NCBI RefSeq assembly: GCF_017377735.1
Contig: NZ_JAFVMH010000001.1
Span: 310,001-374,000 of the forward strand
DNA from: Acetobacter garciniae
Lineage (GTDB): Bacteria > Pseudomonadota > Alphaproteobacteria > Acetobacterales > Acetobacteraceae
Direction: 5' to 3'
Length of the DNA stretch: 64,000 nt
The notes beneath the pieces were generated by a model. The model made no database searches and was not told the origin of the DNA. It worked only from the letters and a program-made list of their open reading frames with translations. The translations under genes and the position numbers were made by a program. Shown here piece after piece: positions 16,114 through 24,397 of this stretch; the first letter of the stretch is position 1; every line of letters begins with the position of its first letter.

Positions 16114-16932
16114 TTGAGCAAACATCAGACAACCCGGCGCCACACGCCCCGTTCCCTGGTCACACTCCAGACCCCCATTGTGGCGCTGACGGCCTATACC
16201 ACTCCCATGGCCCGTCTGCTGGACCCGCATTGCGACCTGCTTCTGGTGGGGGATTCGCTGGGCATGGTTGTCTATGGCATGGACTCAACCCTGGCCGTCA
16301 CGCCGGAAATGATGGCAGCCCACGGCCAGGCGGTGGTGCGGGGCAGCCAGAAGGCCTGTGTCGCGGTGGACCTGCCCTTTGGCAGTTACCAGGAAAGCCC
16401 GCAGCAGGCCTTTCGGGTGGCCGCCGATATCATGGCCAGGACCGGGGCGGGGTGCGTCAAGCTTGAAGGCGGGCGTGAAATGGCAGACACCATTGCCTTC
16501 CTGGTCCAGCGCGGTATTCCCGTTATCGGGCATATCGGCCTCAAGCCGCAGGCGGTGCATGCGCATGGGGGTTTTCGCACCGTGGGCAGGGGGGCGGAGG
16601 CCACCCAGATCATGGAGGACGCCGTGGCTGTGGAACAGGCGGGGGCCTTCGCGGTGGTGATCGAGAGCACGATGGAGCCTGTAGCCCGCGCCATTTCCGA
16701 AAAACTGTCCATCCCGACCATCGGCATTGGTGCATCCCCCGCCTGCGGGGGGCAGGTTCTGGTGACGGAGGATATGCTGGGGCTGTTTCCCGATTTCACG
16801 CCCCGTTTCGTGCGGCGCTTCGCCAATCTCGGGCAGGAGGTGGACCGGGCCGTTGCCGCCTATGCGCAGGCCGTACGCTCGCACAGCTTTCCCGGGCCCG
16901 AGGAATGCGTGGGCCTGACCGAGACACCCTGA
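16114..16932 (+). CDS. panB: 3-methyl-2-oxobutanoate hydroxymethyltransferase
   Basis: First committed step of pantothenate synthesis: transfers a hydroxymethyl group from 5,10-methylene-THF to 2-oxoisovalerate, giving ketopantoate. The TTG start (six-base AGGAAA about 8 bp upstream) gives 272 residues, normal for PanB; an ATG 48 bases earlier is less likely. Motifs: [39 protein letters not shown], a KLEGGREM lysine, [18 protein letters not shown] with the catalytic loop, [31 protein letters not shown] and ED(M)LGL. panC is not adjacent. Metal-binding Asp and catalytic Glu positions are conserved by inspection. Confidence 0.93.
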   Translation: MSKHQTTRRHTPRSLVTLQTPIVALTAYTTPMARLLDPHCDLLLVGDSLGMVVYGMDSTLAVTPEMMAAHGQAVVRGSQKACVAVDLPFGSYQESPQQAFRVAADIMARTGAGCVKLEGGREMADTIAFLVQRGIPVIGHIGLKPQAVHAHGGFRTVGRGAEATQIMEDAVAVEQAGAFAVVIESTMEPVARAISEKLSIPTIGIGASPACGGQVLVTEDMLGLFPDFTPRFVRRFANLGQEVDRAVAAYAQAVRSHSFPGPEECVGLTETP

Positions 16933-16960
16933 ATTGCAAGCTTGCCTGTTATGGCCTGTT

Positions 16961-16987
16961 GCGGCCCGTGCGGATGACACGGGCCGC
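16961..16987 (+). terminator. Strong hairpin between convergent panB and the flavin oxidoreductase
   Basis: GCGGCCCGTG and CACGGGCCGC form a perfect 10-bp stem around the loop CGGATGA. There is no T-run on either side, so it may halt transcription only with Rho or by symmetry; its position between convergent genes supports a terminator role. Confidence 0.45.
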
Positions 16988-17083
16988 AGGGCAGTGTGCC
17001 CGGCATAGGTCGCCTGAGCCCCCTGTGGTGCGGGCAGCGGGCCGGGGCAGTGGCAGTGGGCACAGGTAGAGGGCAGGGGCCGC

Positions 17084-18181
17084 TTACTGGTAACGGGCCA
17101 GCCACCAGCCATAAGGTGGGGGCAGCAGCGTTTCCGTATTCTTGGCCCGTAGCGCGCGGGATGCTTCAAGCGGCCAGTGCGGATTGGCCAGGAACGGGCG
17201 CGCAAGGGTTGCGATGTCCAGGATATTATTGCGGATCAGGGCATCGGCCTGCCGCCCTTCGCTGATATACCATGACGTGCTGACCGGAATGTCCGCCTCC
17301 TGCCGCACACGGTGCGCATAGGGCGCCATGAAGGCAGGCCCCCAGGGGATGGTGGCCGCAGGGGTCGAAAACCCGATGCTGACATCGATGAAATCCAGCC
17401 CGCCCGCTTTCATTTTACGAACGAGGTCGATGGACTCCACCAGGGTTTCCTCATCCCGGCCGTCAAACTCGATCACGCCGAAACGCACGCTCAGCGGGCG
17501 GTTTTCGGGCCAGACAGCGCGCACGGCGGCCAGCGTTTCCAGCAGGAAGCGGCCCCTGTTCTCGGTCGAGCCGCCATAGCTGTCCGTGCGCTGGTTCGAA
17601 TGCGTGGACCAGAAGCTTTGCGCCAGATACCCATGGGCGAAATGCAGCATCAGCCAGCCAAAGCCCAGGTCGCGTGCCCGTTCGGCGGCCCGCACGTAAT
17701 CCGCCTTCACGCGGGCGATGTCATCAAGCGTCATGGCCTGGGGTTCACGCGGCAAATTCTCGCCAAAGGCGATGGCGGAGGGGGCTATGGTCTGCCAGCC
17801 ACGCGGGTCCGTGGCGGGGATATGGTCGTCGCCTTCCCACGGCACGTTGGCGCTGGCCTTGCGCCCGGCATGGGCGATCTGGATACCCGGCACGGCGCCG
17901 GCCTTGCGCATGGCGGCAACTATGGGCGCGAAGGCTGCGGCCTGCGTGTCGTTCCACAGGCCCAGGCAGCCGGGCGTTATGCGTCCTTCGGGGGAAACGG
18001 CGGTGGCTTCCATCGTGACCAGTCCGGCTCCACCCCGCGCGAGGGAGGCATAATGCACATCATGCCAGTCATTGGGCACGCCATCCTGGGCCATGTACTG
18101 GCACATGGGCCCCACGGCAATGCGGTTGCGCAGGGTGACATCCTTGAGCGTGTAAGAATCGAATAAAGCTGGCATGGTCAT
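17084..18181 (-). CDS. NADH:flavin oxidoreductase, Old Yellow Enzyme (YqjM-like)
   Basis: FMN-dependent ene-reductase, a TIM barrel of about 365 residues, reducing electrophilic enones or quinones with NAD(P)H. Motifs: RNRIAVGPMCQYM (the Cys matches the redox-tuning Cys of the YqjM branch), HYASLARGGAGLVTMEATAVSPEGRIT, IQIAHAGRKAS, LMLHFAHGYLAQSF, SNQRTDSYGGSTENR, and the FMN-phosphate region DIATLARPFLANPHWPL. The usual FLSP after AHGYL is FWST here. Two close ATGs (MTMPALF) compete; frame further upstream is not protein-like. It is divergent from an ArsR regulator with an 18-bp palindrome between them, so it is probably induced when an electrophile inactivates the repressor. Confidence 0.92.
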   Translation of the reverse strand: MTMPALFDSYTLKDVTLRNRIAVGPMCQYMAQDGVPNDWHDVHYASLARGGAGLVTMEATAVSPEGRITPGCLGLWNDTQAAAFAPIVAAMRKAGAVPGIQIAHAGRKASANVPWEGDDHIPATDPRGWQTIAPSAIAFGENLPREPQAMTLDDIARVKADYVRAAERARDLGFGWLMLHFAHGYLAQSFWSTHSNQRTDSYGGSTENRGRFLLETLAAVRAVWPENRPLSVRFGVIEFDGRDEETLVESIDLVRKMKAGGLDFIDVSIGFSTPAATIPWGPAFMAPYAHRVRQEADIPVSTSWYISEGRQADALIRNNILDIATLARPFLANPHWPLEASRALRAKNTETLLPPPYGWWLARYQ

Positions 18182-18203
18182 GTCCTGTTCACGGCGGGCC
18201 GTT

Positions 18204-18243
18204 CCCACCCAATAGTTCGATATTAATCGAACTATTGGGTGGG
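18204..18243. promoter_or_regulatory. Perfect 18-bp inverted-repeat operator between OYE and arsR genes
   Basis: CCCACCCAATAGTTCGAT and ATCGAACTATTGGGTGGG are perfect reverse complements around the 4-bp spacer ATTA. The site is centred in the 90-bp divergent promoter region of the flavin oxidoreductase and the ArsR-type regulator, as expected for a dimeric winged-helix repressor controlling both genes. Confidence 0.8.
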
Positions 18244-18271
18244 GCAAGGGGAAAGTTGTAAGGTGTAGGAC

Positions 18272-18619
18272 ATGAAGCAATACGATCACCCCGTGGCGGC
18301 TGACTTTCAGGTGCTGCATATCCTGCATGCGCTGTCGGACCCGTTCAGGCTTTCCATCGTGCGCAAGCTCGCCCAGGCCCAGCCGCAGCCCTGCGGGCCC
18401 TTGCAGGCGGGGCGACCGAAATCCTCGGTTTCGCACCATTTTTCGGTGTTGCGCAAAGCGGGGCTGGTCCGCACGGATGTGGTGGGGGTGACCCATATGA
18501 ACAGCCTGCGCACCCAGGAACTGGATGCGCGCTTCCCCGGCCTGCTGGCCACGATCCTGGCCGCCCTGGCGCAGGAGGAGGGGAGCGCAGCCCGCCAACC
18601 CGGCACGGTGGATGCGTAA
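18272..18619 (+). CDS. ArsR-family transcriptional regulator
   Basis: Winged helix-turn-helix DNA-binding repressor of 115 residues. The core is HILHALSDPFRLSIVRKLAQ (helix 2), a short Pro-rich turn, KSSVSHHFSVLRKAGLV (recognition helix) and a wing ending with THMNSLRTQELDARFPGL. The metal motif CxCxxC of ArsR/SmtB is absent; one Cys (C41) lies in the QPCGPLQAG segment before the recognition helix and could sense electrophiles. The divergent flavin oxidoreductase and the shared 18-bp palindrome suggest local autoregulation and control of that enzyme. Ligand unknown. Confidence 0.88.
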   Translation: MKQYDHPVAADFQVLHILHALSDPFRLSIVRKLAQAQPQPCGPLQAGRPKSSVSHHFSVLRKAGLVRTDVVGVTHMNSLRTQELDARFPGLLATILAALAQEEGSAARQPGTVDA

Positions 18620-18650
18620 AGGGTGCGCCGACAACTGATTGATAAGTAAT

Positions 18651-18730
18651 AAAAGTTTTTGGATGTCGCCTTTTTTCAAAAAGGCGACGTTCTCTGAAGC
18701 TTTTTGAAAAAAACTTCACCAAAAACTTTT
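18651..18730. repeat. Intergenic hairpin repeat, complete copy C
   Basis: The best-preserved copy, 80 bp. Outer arms AAAAGTTTTT and AAAAACTTTT are inverted repeats. Inside are two hairpins: GTCGCCTTTTTTCAAAAAGGCGAC and GAAGCTTTTTGAAAAAAACTTC. The whole can fold into a three-way structure. It lies between convergent arsR and galE; the T-runs on both strands would suit a bidirectional terminator. Confidence 0.85.
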
Positions 18731-18774
18731 ATAGGTTCACAGGATCTGCTGCCCGCGGGGGTTAACCCAGTGTT

Positions 18775-19761
18775 TCAGCCGCCATAGCCCTCGGGGTGTG
18801 TCTTGCGCCAGGCGAAGGCGGTCTGCACGATCCGGTCGATATCCGTAAATTCCGGTGCCCAGCCGGTGGCCTGCATCAACCGGGTGGGGCTGGCCACCAG
18901 GCTTGCGGGGTCGCCCGCCCGGCGCGCGCCACCCTGCCAGGGCACTTCCAGCCCGCTGACACGGCCGACCGCGTCGATAATTTCGCGGTTGGAATTGCCC
19001 CGCCCCGTGCCGACATTGAACACCACGCTGCGCTCGTTCAAAAGCGGCAGCACGGCCAGATGCGCGCGCGCCAGATCGCTGACATGGACATAATCGCGAA
19101 TGCAGGTGCCGTCCGGCGTGGGGTAGTCCTGGCCGAACAGGGTCAGGGCAGGGCGCCTGCCCAGGGCGGCATCGATCACCAGCGGGATCAGGTGGGTTTC
19201 GGGCCGGTGGTCTTCTCCCGCGCGCCCGGCGGGGTCGGCCCCGGCGGCGTTGAAATAGCGCAGGCACGCGCTGCGCAGGCCATAAATCCGATCGGCCCAG
19301 TGCAGGGCGCGCTCGACCATGTATTTGCTCTCGCCGTAGGGGGAGCCGGGGTCTATGGGCGTGTCTTCGTCAATCGGGCCTTCCCCGGCCGCGCCGAACA
19401 GGTTGGCGGTGGAGGAAAACACAAAGCGCTTGATCCCGTGGCGCACGCAGGCATCGATCAGTCCGTAGCCGTACCCGGCATTGGCGCTCATATACAGCAT
19501 GGGGTGCTGCATGCTTTCGCCCACAAGGGACAGGGCCGCAAAATGCAGGACACCATCCCACGGGCCATGGGCCAGCAGGCTGTCCAGCTTGGGGATATCG
19601 GCAATATCACCCAGCACAAAACTGGCGGCTTCGGGCACGGCGGCGCGGTGGCCGGTGCGCAGGTTATCGAATACGACCACCTCATGCCCGTCATCCAGCA
19701 GGGCCAGAACAACATGGCTGCCGACATAGCCGGCACCTCCGGTCACGAGAAAACGAGCCAT
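18775..19761 (-). CDS. galE: UDP-glucose 4-epimerase
   Basis: Interconverts UDP-glucose and UDP-galactose; extended SDR enzyme, 328 residues. The N-terminal NAD site is FLVTGGAGYVGSHVVLALL, followed by VFDNLRTGH. The catalytic residues are Ser in VFSSTANLFG and the Tyr/Lys of PYGESKYMVER. Also present are LRYFNAAGADPAGRAGEDH, HLIPLVIDAALG, the DGTCIRDYVHVSDLARAH block and FNVGTGRGNSNREII. It could supply UDP-galactose for the glycan genes at 12-15 kb or for exopolysaccharide. No Leloir genes are adjacent. Confidence 0.94.
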   Translation of the reverse strand: MARFLVTGGAGYVGSHVVLALLDDGHEVVVFDNLRTGHRAAVPEAASFVLGDIADIPKLDSLLAHGPWDGVLHFAALSLVGESMQHPMLYMSANAGYGYGLIDACVRHGIKRFVFSSTANLFGAAGEGPIDEDTPIDPGSPYGESKYMVERALHWADRIYGLRSACLRYFNAAGADPAGRAGEDHRPETHLIPLVIDAALGRRPALTLFGQDYPTPDGTCIRDYVHVSDLARAHLAVLPLLNERSVVFNVGTGRGNSNREIIDAVGRVSGLEVPWQGGARRAGDPASLVASPTRLMQATGWAPEFTDIDRIVQTAFAWRKTHPEGYGG

Positions 19762-19889
19762 GGTCTTGCCTATCCTTCAGGGTTGGGGTGGTTGGGCCGG
19801 GTTGGCGCGATCGGGGCGCTGGCCCGGCATGGGCTTTTCGCTGCGGGTTCAGGGTGTTTTACAAACACCGCCACGGTGGGGCCGGTTCC

Positions 19890-22751
19890 TCAGAACGGTT
19901 TGAGAAGCCGGTCCAGATAGTCCAGTTCCTGTTGCGGGCGGGTGCGGTCGGAATCGCGGCGGCGCAGTTCCTGCTCGATCTCCCGCGCGCGTTGGCGGGT
20001 GACGGTATCGGGAATATGGGTGCTGTCATCGGGGGACTGGTCGCTGCCTTCGCCCAGCTTGCGGCCCAGCGGGTCACGCTTGGCCGATGTGGGGTCGTGA
20101 TCGTCCGCGCCGTCGGACTCGTCGGTCGGCTGGCCGCTGCCGTTTTCACCCTGTTCGCTCCCCCCCGACCCGGATGAGGAATCCTCGGACGGGCTGCCGA
20201 AGGACGGCAGGAAGCTGGGCGTGCTGTTCTGGCCGTTCCCCTTCATGGCTTCACGCATCTGCTGCTGGCCCTTGCGCAGGTCTTCAAGCGCTTTTTCTTC
20301 CGCCGTGGCGGCAGCGGCGTCATCCCCGTCGGCCAGGGCCTTGCGGGCGTCGCGCATATGGGTGCGGGCGTCGTCATAGGCGGTGGGGGTCTTGCCTGTC
20401 AGTGCCTTGAATTCGTTTTGCAGTTCTTCCGTCGCGCGTTCAAGCGCGTGCTGGGTCGCGCGTTCGCCGCGGCGCGCATTGGCCTGTGCCTCGGCCTTGG
20501 CGGGGTCGGGCATGGGGGGGGGAGGAGCCGGCGGCGTGTTGGCCTGTTCATTCTCCTGCGGCACCGGCAGGCCAAGCTGGCGCAACAGTTCCGATGTCGG
20601 CATGGAGGTGTAGTTCGAGGCCTCGCCATCGCCATCGTCGGCCAGGTCGTTCTGGCGGTGGGCCTGGGCGCGCAGGCGTTCGTCCAGGCGGGACTGGGCG
20701 TGGTCGAGCAGGCCGGTCTGGCGCGCGGCAAGGTCGGTGGCCGCAGCCATCTGCTCCTGCGCTTTCTGCTGGGCCAGCATCTGGCGGGCCAGGGCGGCAA
20801 GGTCCTGCGGTGTGGCGTTGCGCATGCGCTCGGTGGCGTTTTCCATATCCTGCAGGCGTTTGAGCGCATCTTCCGAATGGCCATTGGCGGCGTCGGACTG
20901 CAACTGCTTCATCAGGTTGGAAAACGCCTTGTTCCCGGCGGCGGAAAAGCCCGGCAGGTCGGGAATGGCGGTGTGGTTGCGCAGGGCGGCATCCGCCAGA
21001 GCCTGCATCTTGCGGCTGATGGCCTCACGCAGGGCCTGGAGCCTGTTATCCAGCTCCGTTTTGGCGTTCTGGTCCTGTGCGCCGCTGGCCCGCAGCCGGG
21101 CCAGTTGCTGCGCCACGGCCGCCTGCGCCGCCCGCACGTCGAGCGATGCCTGGGCGCTGGCTTCATCCCCGTCGCGGCGGTCTTCTATATCCAGCGCCAG
21201 GTCCCACAGCATGTTCGTGGCCCCGACCAGGGCCGTGTGCGGGTCGGTCAGGCTGTTGTCCAGCATGGCGATCACGGCGGCCAGGTTGAGGAACATGCCG
21301 CTATGGTCGTGGATCGGGCCCGGCGCGTCACCCAGCGCTTCCAGGTCGCTGGCGGTATCGGCGCGGTTTTCCTGCCCCAGGGCAAAGCGCCTGCGCACGT
21401 CCAGAATGGCGCGGGCCAGCGGGGAATGAAAGACCCGCGCGCCAAGGCTGAACGTGGCGGGGGTGCTTTCGGCCCGGCGGCCGCTGAGCGATTGCGCGAC
21501 GATCCTGCCCGTGACCTCCATGCCCGCCCAGGGGTCTTCGGACAGGTCGGGGGTGAGCATGCCCTTGATGGAATGCGGGTGCCCGGCCAGTGTTACGGGC
21601 AGGCTGAGCACGCGGGTGTCGGTCATGCCGCGCGCGGGGTGGGCCAGGCGCATCTCGATCGTAAGCGCGGACAGGCCATAGGCATGGCTGGCCTCATACG
21701 GCAGGCGCGTGCGCCATTCGCCCTTGGGGGCGCCGGGGTTGGGGCCCCATTTTACACTGGGCTGTGCGTCGGGCAGCACCGTGACCGGCCACAAGGCCAG
21801 CGTGCGCCCACGCCCGGCCAGCCGCACCGTGCCGCCATGGGCCAGGGTGGCGTTCAGCCGCCAGCTATGCGCATCGAGCTGCTGCATGCTGCGCTGATCC
21901 AGAACCAGCCCGCCGCGTTCGCGCAGCACGGGCGGGGTGGCAATGCCCGAGACAATGGCCGTCAGGCGCGAACCCTGGGGCACCTGCGGCAGGGGCACGG
22001 TGCCCGCCGGGGCGGAGGCGCCATCGCCCCCCGTATTCAGGAAAACAGGGGCATCGGGCGTGTAGGCGGGTGTGGTGATCCACGCTTCCACACGGGGCAG
22101 GGGCACGTCGGGGTCATCCCGGCCGGGGATGAAGGCTGCCAGAATTCGCCCCGGGGCGGACGATCCGGCCAGCCCGCCGGTTACGAGCAGGGCCGCCAGC
22201 AGAGCCGCCCCTGTGGCGCGGGCCAGCCTGCCCCGGGGCAGCAGATGCGGCCAGCCGGTGCGCAGCCTGCCAAGGGATGCCAGAACACGTTGCTGGTGTG
22301 CTTGCCATAAAAATGCGGTGCGTGCGTCGGGCGATGGCGCGGGCCGGTCGGCAAGCGTGCTCAGCGGGGCATTGGCCAGGCCCGAGGCCTGCTCGATCCG
22401 GCGATCGATGGCGGTGGGGGTGGGGTGGGCAACCTGGCGCAAGCCTGCGCGCAGGCGCCAGCCGCACAGGCCCAGCCAGCCGACAAGCAGGACAAGGCGG
22501 GCACTGTCGGGCAGGTGCTGGGGCAGGCGCAGCAGGCCGGCCAGGCAGTAAAGCCCCAGCAGGGCAGCAGGGGGCAGCAGGGCGGGCCACAGATATTCCA
22601 CGCGCAGGACCAGCCCTGCGCGCTGGCGCATGGCGGCCAGGTGCCGGGCCAGGGCCATGGGGGGGGATGTGGCCTCGCCATCCGGAACGTGGGGCGCTCC
22701 GTTCGGTGCGGTCGGGGCGGTCAGGCTATGCTCCGGCCCGCCCATGGTCAC
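19890..22751 (-). CDS. TIGR02302 (DUF4175) family membrane protein
   Basis: Large 953-residue alphaproteobacterial protein of unknown function. Two or three membrane segments occur within about residues 45-200 (LRVEYLWPALLPPAALLGLYCLAGLL; LVLLVGWLGLCGW; a later ALLAALLVTGGLAG). A middle beta-rich, periplasmic-looking region contains WGPNPGAPKGEWRTRLPYEASHAYGLSALTIEMRL. The C-terminal third is Gln/Glu/Ala-rich and predicted coiled coil (QQLARLRASGAQ, MLAQQKAQEQMAAATDLAARQ), with acidic low-complexity and a final QELDYLDRLLKPF tail typical of the family. It overlaps the lysA stop by 4 bp, a neighbourhood common in alphaproteobacteria. Envelope function is inference only. Confidence 0.85.
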   Translation of the reverse strand: MTMGGPEHSLTAPTAPNGAPHVPDGEATSPPMALARHLAAMRQRAGLVLRVEYLWPALLPPAALLGLYCLAGLLRLPQHLPDSARLVLLVGWLGLCGWRLRAGLRQVAHPTPTAIDRRIEQASGLANAPLSTLADRPAPSPDARTAFLWQAHQQRVLASLGRLRTGWPHLLPRGRLARATGAALLAALLVTGGLAGSSAPGRILAAFIPGRDDPDVPLPRVEAWITTPAYTPDAPVFLNTGGDGASAPAGTVPLPQVPQGSRLTAIVSGIATPPVLRERGGLVLDQRSMQQLDAHSWRLNATLAHGGTVRLAGRGRTLALWPVTVLPDAQPSVKWGPNPGAPKGEWRTRLPYEASHAYGLSALTIEMRLAHPARGMTDTRVLSLPVTLAGHPHSIKGMLTPDLSEDPWAGMEVTGRIVAQSLSGRRAESTPATFSLGARVFHSPLARAILDVRRRFALGQENRADTASDLEALGDAPGPIHDHSGMFLNLAAVIAMLDNSLTDPHTALVGATNMLWDLALDIEDRRDGDEASAQASLDVRAAQAAVAQQLARLRASGAQDQNAKTELDNRLQALREAISRKMQALADAALRNHTAIPDLPGFSAAGNKAFSNLMKQLQSDAANGHSEDALKRLQDMENATERMRNATPQDLAALARQMLAQQKAQEQMAAATDLAARQTGLLDHAQSRLDERLRAQAHRQNDLADDGDGEASNYTSMPTSELLRQLGLPVPQENEQANTPPAPPPPMPDPAKAEAQANARRGERATQHALERATEELQNEFKALTGKTPTAYDDARTHMRDARKALADGDDAAAATAEEKALEDLRKGQQQMREAMKGNGQNSTPSFLPSFGSPSEDSSSGSGGSEQGENGSGQPTDESDGADDHDPTSAKRDPLGRKLGEGSDQSPDDSTHIPDTVTRQRAREIEQELRRRDSDRTRPQQELDYLDRLLKPF

Positions 22752-24091
22752 GCCTGTTCGGTAGCATGGGTCGGTATGATTTCATCCTGCCATAGCTCCT
22801 TCACCGCCTGTCTTGGGCGTATGACTTGCCATGTTCCATCTTCAACGAGAACTTCCGCCGCCAGGGGGCGGCTGTTGTAGGTGGAACTCATGACTGAACC
22901 ATACGCCCCGGTGTCGAGAATGGCTATACGTTCGCCGCGCGCCAGCGGGGGCAGCAGGCGGTCGCGCGCGAAGGTATCACCACTTTCGCAGACCGGCCCC
23001 ACCACATGGGTGGCTGCAACGGCCTGGCCCGGCGCATGCGGGGCCAGCGGCACAATGCCGTGCCAGGCATCGTACATGCTGGGCCGCGCCAGGTCGTTCA
23101 TGGCGGCGTCGGTTATGACGAACGGCACATCCATCCCGGCTTCCTTGCGCAGGATGACAGAACTGAGCAGTACCCCCGCAGGCCCTATGGGCCAGCGCCC
23201 GGGCTCAATGGCAAGGCGCACGCCCAGATCCCCCAGTTCGGCCTTGATGGCCCCCGCCAGTGCTTCGGGCTGGCCCTCGGGCTCCGTGCGGTAGGAAATG
23301 CCAAGCCCTCCGCCGCAATCCACCGTGCTGACGTCCAGCCCCGCCTGCCGCGCGGCGCGTACCAGTTCGGCCACCCTTGCATAGGCCGCGCGGTAGGGGC
23401 CGGTTGTCAGGATCTGGCTGCCGATATGGGTGGAAAAACCCAATGCCTGCACGCCGGGCAGGCTGGAGGCGCGGGCGTACAGACCCAGCGCATTGTCAAA
23501 GGGAATGCCGAACTTGTTGGCGGCCAGCCCGGTCGTGATCTTGGCGTGGGTTTTCGCGTCTACATCCGGGTTGACGCGCAGGGTCACGCGTGCGGTCCGA
23601 CCCATGCGGGTGGCGATGGCGGAAATGATCGCCAGTTCTTCGGCGCTTTCCACGTTGATCTGGCCGATGCCAAGGCCTATGGCCTGCTCAAGCTCCGCAT
23701 CGGTCTTGCCCACGCCCGAAAACACGATGCGCGCGGGCGCGATCGCTGCCTTTTGCGTGCGCGCCAGTTCCCCACCGCTGACAATATCCGCCCCGTAGCC
23801 TTCGCGCCCGATGAGGTCGAGCACGGCCAGGTGGTCATTGGCCTTGACGGCGTAGTGAATGCCAACGTCCAGCCCGGCATCGCGCATGGCGGCCCGCATG
23901 CGTGCGAGCCGACGCTTGAGCGTGCCCCCGCCCAGCACCCAGCAGGGCGTGCCCACCGCATCGGCTATGGCGTTCAGCGCCACGCCTTCGAGCATCAGCC
24001 CGCAGGTGGCATCCATGCGCAGATGCGGGTGGGTGGCCAGCAGTTCCGCCCCGGTGGGGTCGGGGTCCGTGTAAACAGGTAAATCAGCCAT
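22748..24091 (-). CDS. lysA: Diaminopimelate decarboxylase
   Basis: PLP enzyme forming L-lysine from meso-diaminopimelate; 447 residues. The PLP lysine is in IHYAVKANDHLAVLDL, followed by GADIVSGGELARTQKA, FSGVGKTDAELEQAI, NVESAEELAIIS, RVNPDVDAKTHAKITTGL with KFGIP, GFSTHIGSQIL, VDCGGGLGISY, EPGRWPIGPAGVLL and the C-terminal GPVCESGDTFARDR and LDTGAYGSVMSSTYNSRP blocks, which complete the active site across the dimer. It lies between a small lipoprotein gene (upstream) and the TIGR02302 gene (downstream). Confidence 0.96.
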   Translation of the reverse strand: MADLPVYTDPDPTGAELLATHPHLRMDATCGLMLEGVALNAIADAVGTPCWVLGGGTLKRRLARMRAAMRDAGLDVGIHYAVKANDHLAVLDLIGREGYGADIVSGGELARTQKAAIAPARIVFSGVGKTDAELEQAIGLGIGQINVESAEELAIISAIATRMGRTARVTLRVNPDVDAKTHAKITTGLAANKFGIPFDNALGLYARASSLPGVQALGFSTHIGSQILTTGPYRAAYARVAELVRAARQAGLDVSTVDCGGGLGISYRTEPEGQPEALAGAIKAELGDLGVRLAIEPGRWPIGPAGVLLSSVILRKEAGMDVPFVITDAAMNDLARPSMYDAWHGIVPLAPHAPGQAVAATHVVGPVCESGDTFARDRLLPPLARGERIAILDTGAYGSVMSSTYNSRPLAAEVLVEDGTWQVIRPRQAVKELWQDEIIPTHATEQA

Positions 24092-24253
24092 GAGGCGAAC
24101 GAAGCCTTGGAACAGACACGATGTCGGTGGATTTATCCGGCAGGACCGAAAGCACGGCCGCCAGCACGATTATGGGGCCCCGGCACCGCCACGGCTGACC
24201 CTGCCAGGGCCGGGGGATGGGGGCAGCCGGTGCCAAAATGGGCAGGGTGCTGC

Positions 24254-24397
24254 TTATTCATCCGGCGGGTAGACCCGCCCGTAGGTGATCTTGCTGGCCG
24301 GCCCCGGTTCGTGGGGGGAGCCCACCTTGCCGCACGCGGCCAGGGGCAGGAATAAAAACGTGGCCAGCGCCAGGCCGAACATCAGCCGCGCGGTCAT
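24254..24397 (-). CDS. lptM: Small lipoprotein, LptM/YifL-like
   Basis: A 47-residue lipoprotein. It begins [28 protein letters not shown] in two overlapping blocks: a basic and hydrophobic signal, then lipobox LAAC with the lipidated Cys at position 22, followed by GKxGSP, and a short tail [12 protein letters not shown]. The CGxxGxP start and the mature YPxD-type end match the LptM (YifL) family, which assists maturation of the LptD-LptE translocon. Its ATG overlaps the argH stop (ATGA) and lysA follows, the conserved argH-lptM-lysA order. It is easily missed because of its size. Confidence 0.8.
   Translation of the reverse strand: MTARLMFGLALATFLFLPLAACGKVGSPHEPGPASKITYGRVYPPDE

Noticed and set aside
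20358..22310. 650-codon plus-strand open frame
   Set aside because: Antisense of the TIGR02302 gene; Gly/Gln/Arg-rich and without motifs.
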